Below are positions 25,883 through 29,176 of a stretch of 29,176 nucleotides of DNA, in pieces. The translations under genes were made by a program, and so were the position numbers. The stretch spans positions 1 through 29,176 of the forward strand of contig CAZOUM010000038.1 of assembly GCA_964582985.1 (NCBI GenBank), in the 5' to 3' direction. Origin of the DNA: CAZQYB01 sp964582985. Its GTDB lineage: Bacteria; Planctomycetota; Phycisphaerae; Sedimentisphaerales; Anaerobacaceae. The notes under the pieces are model-generated. The model was not told the DNA's origin. It worked only from the letters and a program-made list of their open reading frames with translations, and did no database searches. The stretch's first letter is position 1. Every line of letters starts with the position of its first letter.

Positions 25883-26527
25883 ATGCAGTCCAAAGTTGAA
25901 TTGAAGGCCAATCAGACCATAGTTTTCATCGGCGACAGTATAACTGATACCGGGCGACTTGAACCGGCATATCGGCCGTTTGGCTACGGCTATGTTAACT
26001 TCGTGGCGAACCTGCTTTTGGCAGAGTACCCCGAGCTCAATCTCAATATAGTAAATACCGGCATCAACGGCGATACCGTTCGAAAATTAGAGGCCAGGTG
26101 GGAAAGGGATTGTATCGACCATAAGCCGGACATTTTAAGCGTACTTATCGGAATAAACGATTTGTGGCGTCAGTATGTAGAGCCTGAGAGACTTCCGGAG
26201 GCTGTTTACCCCGATGAGTATGAATTAACATACAGACGGTTACTTTTGACGGCGAAAAAGCAGTGCAAATGTCAGCTGGTGTTGATGGAGCCTTTTATGT
26301 TTTGCAGCACACCGGAAAATCCGATGTTCAAAGGCCTGCAAACTTATCTTAAGATAGTTCATAAATTAGCTGAAGAGTCTGACGCGGTTGTTGTAGCGCT
26401 CCAAAGTAAGATTGACGAACAAATCAAGCAGGTGCCTCCGGAAAAATGGTCGGCCGATTCGGTTCACCCTTACGTATGGGTGCACGCCTGGATCGCTCAG
26501 CGATGGCTTCAAGCAACAGGTCTGTGA
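25883..26527 (+). CDS. SGNH/GDSL-type hydrolase (esterase/lipase family)
   Basis: This is a 214-residue protein without a signal peptide, so likely cytoplasmic. All four SGNH blocks are present: block I 'VFIGDSITDTGR' (Ser nucleophile), block II 'NTGINGDTVRKLEARW' (Gly), block III 'VLIGINDLWR' (Asn) and block V 'DSVHPYVWVHAWIA' (Asp-x2-His). The pattern resembles GDSL acetylesterases such as rhamnogalacturonan or xylan acetylesterases and platelet-activating factor acetylhydrolases. Removal of acetyl groups from imported sugars is plausible but unproven. The ATG has GGAG 8 nt upstream. The 28-bp gap to the HEAT gene suggests one transcript. Confidence 0.93.
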   Translation: MQSKVELKANQTIVFIGDSITDTGRLEPAYRPFGYGYVNFVANLLLAEYPELNLNIVNTGINGDTVRKLEARWERDCIDHKPDILSVLIGINDLWRQYVEPERLPEAVYPDEYELTYRRLLLTAKKQCKCQLVLMEPFMFCSTPENPMFKGLQTYLKIVHKLAEESDAVVVALQSKIDEQIKQVPPEKWSADSVHPYVWVHAWIAQRWLQATGL

Positions 26528-26597
26528 AAAACGATTTGAGTCTGAAAAAAATTTTCTCTTCATAGATTCAGTAATCACAAGGACTAAGGCAGAAGCG

Positions 26598-26619
26598 AAA
26601 AATTTATGTGAAAATTTTT
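26598..26619. other. AT-only hairpin in the SGNH-nrdJ intergenic gap
   Basis: AAAAATTT and AAATTTTT form an 8-bp stem around a 6-nt loop, and T-rich sequence follows. It could end transcription of the SGNH gene, but a stem with no G-C pairs is weak, so I regard it as a possible structure only. Confidence 0.25.
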
Positions 26620-26672
26620 GATTTTTGTCTTTACAGCAACTCAAATCGCCGGTAAGTTCCAAGTTCGCTTTT

Positions 26673-26719
26673 CAACTATATGTTGTATTATTCCAGACCA
26701 TCTTTTCTATATGTTGTGG
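26673..26719. promoter_or_regulatory. Pair of NrdR boxes upstream of nrdJ
   Basis: Two sites share the 11-mer CTATATGTTGT (26676-26686 and 26707-26717). Each fits the NrdR-box consensus (acaCwAtATaTwGtgt) at its core. Their spacing is exactly 31 bp, about three helical turns, which is the known arrangement for NrdR operators. The first box touches a TATTAT (26686-26691) that could be a -10. NrdR, a Zn-ribbon/ATP-cone repressor, would shut off nrdJ when dNTPs are high. The nrdR gene is not in the window. Confidence 0.85.
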
Positions 26720-26746
26720 TCTCTTTTTTTGCATGGAGGCGCGTAA

Positions 26747-29176
26747 ATGTCGCAGGTATTCAACCCTGAAAACCCTTTTATAACTGAGCAGTCACAGCCA
26801 AAAACCGCTGTTGACACCCCGCAGTCAAGCGGTTTGAGAATAGAGCATTTCTTTTCAACCCCCGGCGTGCATCCTTTTGACCAGCTTGAATGGGAGACGC
26901 GTTCAGCCAAGATAACCAGTGATAGTGGCGAAGTGATTTTCGAGCAGGACAACATAGAGATTCCAGCTTCCTGGAGTCAATTGGCAACAAAGGTTGTGGC
27001 GAGCAAATACTTTTACGGCGATATCGAGAGCGGTCAGCGAGAGAATTCAATTAAACAGCTTGTTCACCGCGTCTGCAGGACAATTACCGACCGTGGCAAA
27101 AAGGATGGCTACTTTGCCACTGACGAGGATACCGAAGTTTTCTATAACGAGTTAACCTGGCTTTGCGTGAACCAATGCGGAGCGTTCAATTCGCCGGTAT
27201 GGTTCAATGTTGGGCTTCTTGATGTTTATGGCATTGCCGGCAGCAAACACAACCACCGCTGGGACCCGCGGCGCAGAGAAGCGGTTGCCTGCCAAAACAG
27301 CTACGAATATCCGCAGGCTTCAGCGTGTTTTATCCAGTCGGTCAAGGACTCGATGGAAGACATAATGCGGCTGGCAACAAGCGAAGCAATGCTGTTCAAA
27401 CACGGTTCAGGCACGGGAACCGACCTCTCAACACTGCGAAGCAGCAAAGAGAAGCTTTCCGGCGGAGGTAAACCTTCCGGCCCTCTGAGTTTTATGAGGG
27501 TCTACGACCAGATAGCCGCAGTAATTAAATCAGGCGGCAAAACCCGCCGGGCAGCAAAGATGCAGTCGCTTAAGGTCACTCATCCCGATATTAGGGAATT
27601 CATCACCTGCAAGACAGAAGAAGAGAAGAAGGCGTGGACACTCATTGAGGCCGGCTACGATGGTGACCATAACTTGGAAGCCTACAGCAGCGTGATGTTC
27701 CAGAATTCCAATCTTTCTGTGCGTGTGACCGACGAATTTATGCAGGCGGTGGAGAAGGACGACACCTGGAACACCTATACCGTAACAACAGGCGAAAAGA
27801 TAGGAGAGCACTCGGCACGCGAACTGATGGACCTAATTGCCGAAGGTACAAGGATTTGTGGTGATCCGGGGCTCCAGTACCACAGTACAGTCAACCGGTG
27901 GCACACTTGTCCCAGCGCCGGCGAGATTAACGCTTCAAACCCCTGCAGTGAGTATATGTTCATCGACGACTCGGCCTGCAATTTGGCTTCGCTCAATCTT
28001 ATGAAATTTCGCAAGGAGGACGGCTCCTTCGATGTTGAGAGCTTTAAGAAGGCCGCTCGCATATTCATTATCGCTCAGGAAATCCTCGTCGATAACGGCA
28101 GCTACCCGGACAAATCCATTGCCGTAAACAGCCATTTGTACCGAGCCCTCGGTCTTGGTTACGCAAATCTTGGCTCTTTGATTATGAGTCTGGCTCTTGG
28201 TTACGATTCCGACCAGGCAAGGGCAATTGCTGCAGCAATCAGCGCTATACTTACTGCAACCGCTTATGCGGCAAGTGCGGAAATCGCGTCTGCAAAAGGC
28301 CCTTTTGAGAAATTTGACAAGAATAAAGATGCAATGCTGAACGTTATAAATATGCACCGCCGCCACGCCTATGATATCCCCGAATCGCACTGCCCGGACT
28401 ATTTACGCAATGCCGCCAAGGATGCTTGGGACGAGGCCTTTGATGCCGGCTCCAAAGTCGGTTTTCGTAACGCCCAGGCAACGGTCCTTGCGCCGACAGG
28501 GACTATCGGCTTTATGATGGACTGCGATACCACGGGCATCGAGCCGGACATCGCACTGGTCAAGTACAAGTTATTGGCGGGCGGTGGAATGCTAAAACTT
28601 ATCAATAAGACCGTATCGATGGCTCTTGATAGGCTTGGTTACAGTGCTGAAGATATCAAGTCAATCTGCGATTACATAGATGAAAATGAAACTATCGAGG
28701 GGGCGGAAAAGCTCAACCCCGACCATTTACCCATCTTTGACTGCGCTTTTAAGCCGCGGGCAGGCAAGAGGAATATTCATTACACGGCACATCTGAAAAT
28801 GATGGCTGCGGTACAGCCGTTTATTTCCGGCGCCATTAGCAAGACCATCAATATGCCCAAAGAAAGCACAACTGAGGATATTGCCGCCGCTTATATGGAA
28901 GGCTGGAAGATGGGTTTGAAAGCCGTGGCAATCTATAGGGACGGCTCCAAGAAGCTCCAGCCGGTCTCAACGCAAAAGCATAAGGCGGCCAAGGCCAAAG
29001 CCGGGGCCGAAGTATCAGCTAAAGCCCGGCCGTTCAGGCGCCGGCTGCCGGATACCAGAAGAAGCATAACCCATAAATTTTCCGTTGCAAATCATGAAGG
29101 CTACCTGACGGTGGGGCTATATGAGGACGACCAGCCTGGTGAGTTGTTTATCACTATGGCCAAGGAGGGCAGCACC
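26747..29176 (+). CDS. nrdJ: Adenosylcobalamin-dependent (class II) ribonucleotide reductase NrdJ, C-terminus cut by window edge
   Basis: 810 codons are visible with no stop. The ATG at 26747 has GGAGG 7 nt upstream. The enzyme reduces ribonucleotides to deoxyribonucleotides through a thiyl radical made with coenzyme B12, and so works with or without oxygen. Class II landmarks: 'NQCGAFNSPVWFNVGL', 'CFIQSVKDSMEDI' (C194, redox partner), 'FKHGSGTGTDLSTLR', 'NPCSE' with the thiyl cysteine C400 and E402, 'CNLASLNL', 'APTGTIGFMMDCDTTGIEPD', 'NMPKESTTEDI' and 'KAVAIYRDGSKK'. No ATP-cone is seen at the N-terminus. After a Lys/Ala-rich linker ('KHKAAKAKAGAEVSAKA'), the last visible part ('ITHKFSVANHEGYLTVGLYED') is the start of the C-terminal module typical of this family. 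Control by NrdR is indicated by the boxes just upstream. Confidence 0.96.
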   Translation, partial: MSQVFNPENPFITEQSQPKTAVDTPQSSGLRIEHFFSTPGVHPFDQLEWETRSAKITSDSGEVIFEQDNIEIPASWSQLATKVVASKYFYGDIESGQRENSIKQLVHRVCRTITDRGKKDGYFATDEDTEVFYNELTWLCVNQCGAFNSPVWFNVGLLDVYGIAGSKHNHRWDPRRREAVACQNSYEYPQASACFIQSVKDSMEDIMRLATSEAMLFKHGSGTGTDLSTLRSSKEKLSGGGKPSGPLSFMRVYDQIAAVIKSGGKTRRAAKMQSLKVTHPDIREFITCKTEEEKKAWTLIEAGYDGDHNLEAYSSVMFQNSNLSVRVTDEFMQAVEKDDTWNTYTVTTGEKIGEHSARELMDLIAEGTRICGDPGLQYHSTVNRWHTCPSAGEINASNPCSEYMFIDDSACNLASLNLMKFRKEDGSFDVESFKKAARIFIIAQEILVDNGSYPDKSIAVNSHLYRALGLGYANLGSLIMSLALGYDSDQARAIAAAISAILTATAYAASAEIASAKGPFEKFDKNKDAMLNVINMHRRHAYDIPESHCPDYLRNAAKDAWDEAFDAGSKVGFRNAQATVLAPTGTIGFMMDCDTTGIEPDIALVKYKLLAGGGMLKLINKTVSMALDRLGYSAEDIKSICDYIDENETIEGAEKLNPDHLPIFDCAFKPRAGKRNIHYTAHLKMMAAVQPFISGAISKTINMPKESTTEDIAAAYMEGWKMGLKAVAIYRDGSKKLQPVSTQKHKAAKAKAGAEVSAKARPFRRRLPDTRRSITHKFSVANHEGYLTVGLYEDDQPGELFITMAKEGST

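Noticed and set aside
26528..26746. Cobalamin riboswitch upstream of nrdJ
   Set aside because: A B12 riboswitch would be plausible for a B12 enzyme, but the gap is only 219 bp, no B12-box-like segment was seen, and the region is AT-rich and explained by the NrdR boxes.

Overview
This window looks like a fragment of a Planctomycetota chromosome, probably of the Phycisphaerae/Sedimentisphaerales type. That assignment is inferred from gene style only: many large secreted proteins with SUMF1/FGE-like, sialidase-type Asp-box, LamG, beta-helix, fibronectin-III and discoidin-like modules, next to ordinary housekeeping genes (ligA, ribD, a short uvrC, a B12-dependent ribonucleotide reductase, a glycine-rich RRM protein). 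No marker gene fixes the taxonomy.

Region 1 (1-13.2 kb) is a glycan-type accessory cluster. Two tandem paralogues on the minus strand (1-2669, cut by the window edge, and 2724-5315) each fuse a SUMF1/FGE-like domain to an Asp-box beta-propeller. Divergent from them are two tandem secreted LamG plus beta-propeller proteins (5705-8113 and 8211-10733), then a secreted FAD-dependent oxidoreductase with carbohydrate-binding-like flanks (10761-13166). A strong bidirectional terminator (13234-13262) separates this set from a convergent secreted beta-helix/FnIII protein (13308-15815). Upstream of that gene lies a frameshifted remnant of a related C-terminal domain (15926-16250).

Region 2 (16.5-23.5 kb) is housekeeping: an FKBP/SlyD-like prolyl isomerase and an RRM RNA-binding protein on the minus strand, ligA-ribD as a tight plus-strand pair, an unidentified DUF5677-like protein, and a uvrC that lacks the C-terminal helix-hairpin-helix domain.

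Region 3 (23.7-29.2 kb) begins with the internally deleted remnant of a GH32-type lipoprotein gene. It continues with a secreted HEAT-repeat protein, a cytoplasmic SGNH/GDSL hydrolase, and nrdJ, which runs off the right edge. Two NrdR-box-like sites exactly 31 bp apart lie upstream of nrdJ.

The most notable signals are: (a) an identical 32-bp imperfect palindrome, open in all six frames, inserted in frame inside two neighbouring sialidase-like genes, once splitting an Asp-box; (b) the GH32 pseudogene, whose deletion junction falls on a 9-bp sequence that fits both parental reading frames; (c) the paired NrdR boxes; and (d) the unusual enzyme set of the glycan cluster, including FGE-like domains that lack the catalytic cysteines and a secreted flavoprotein.
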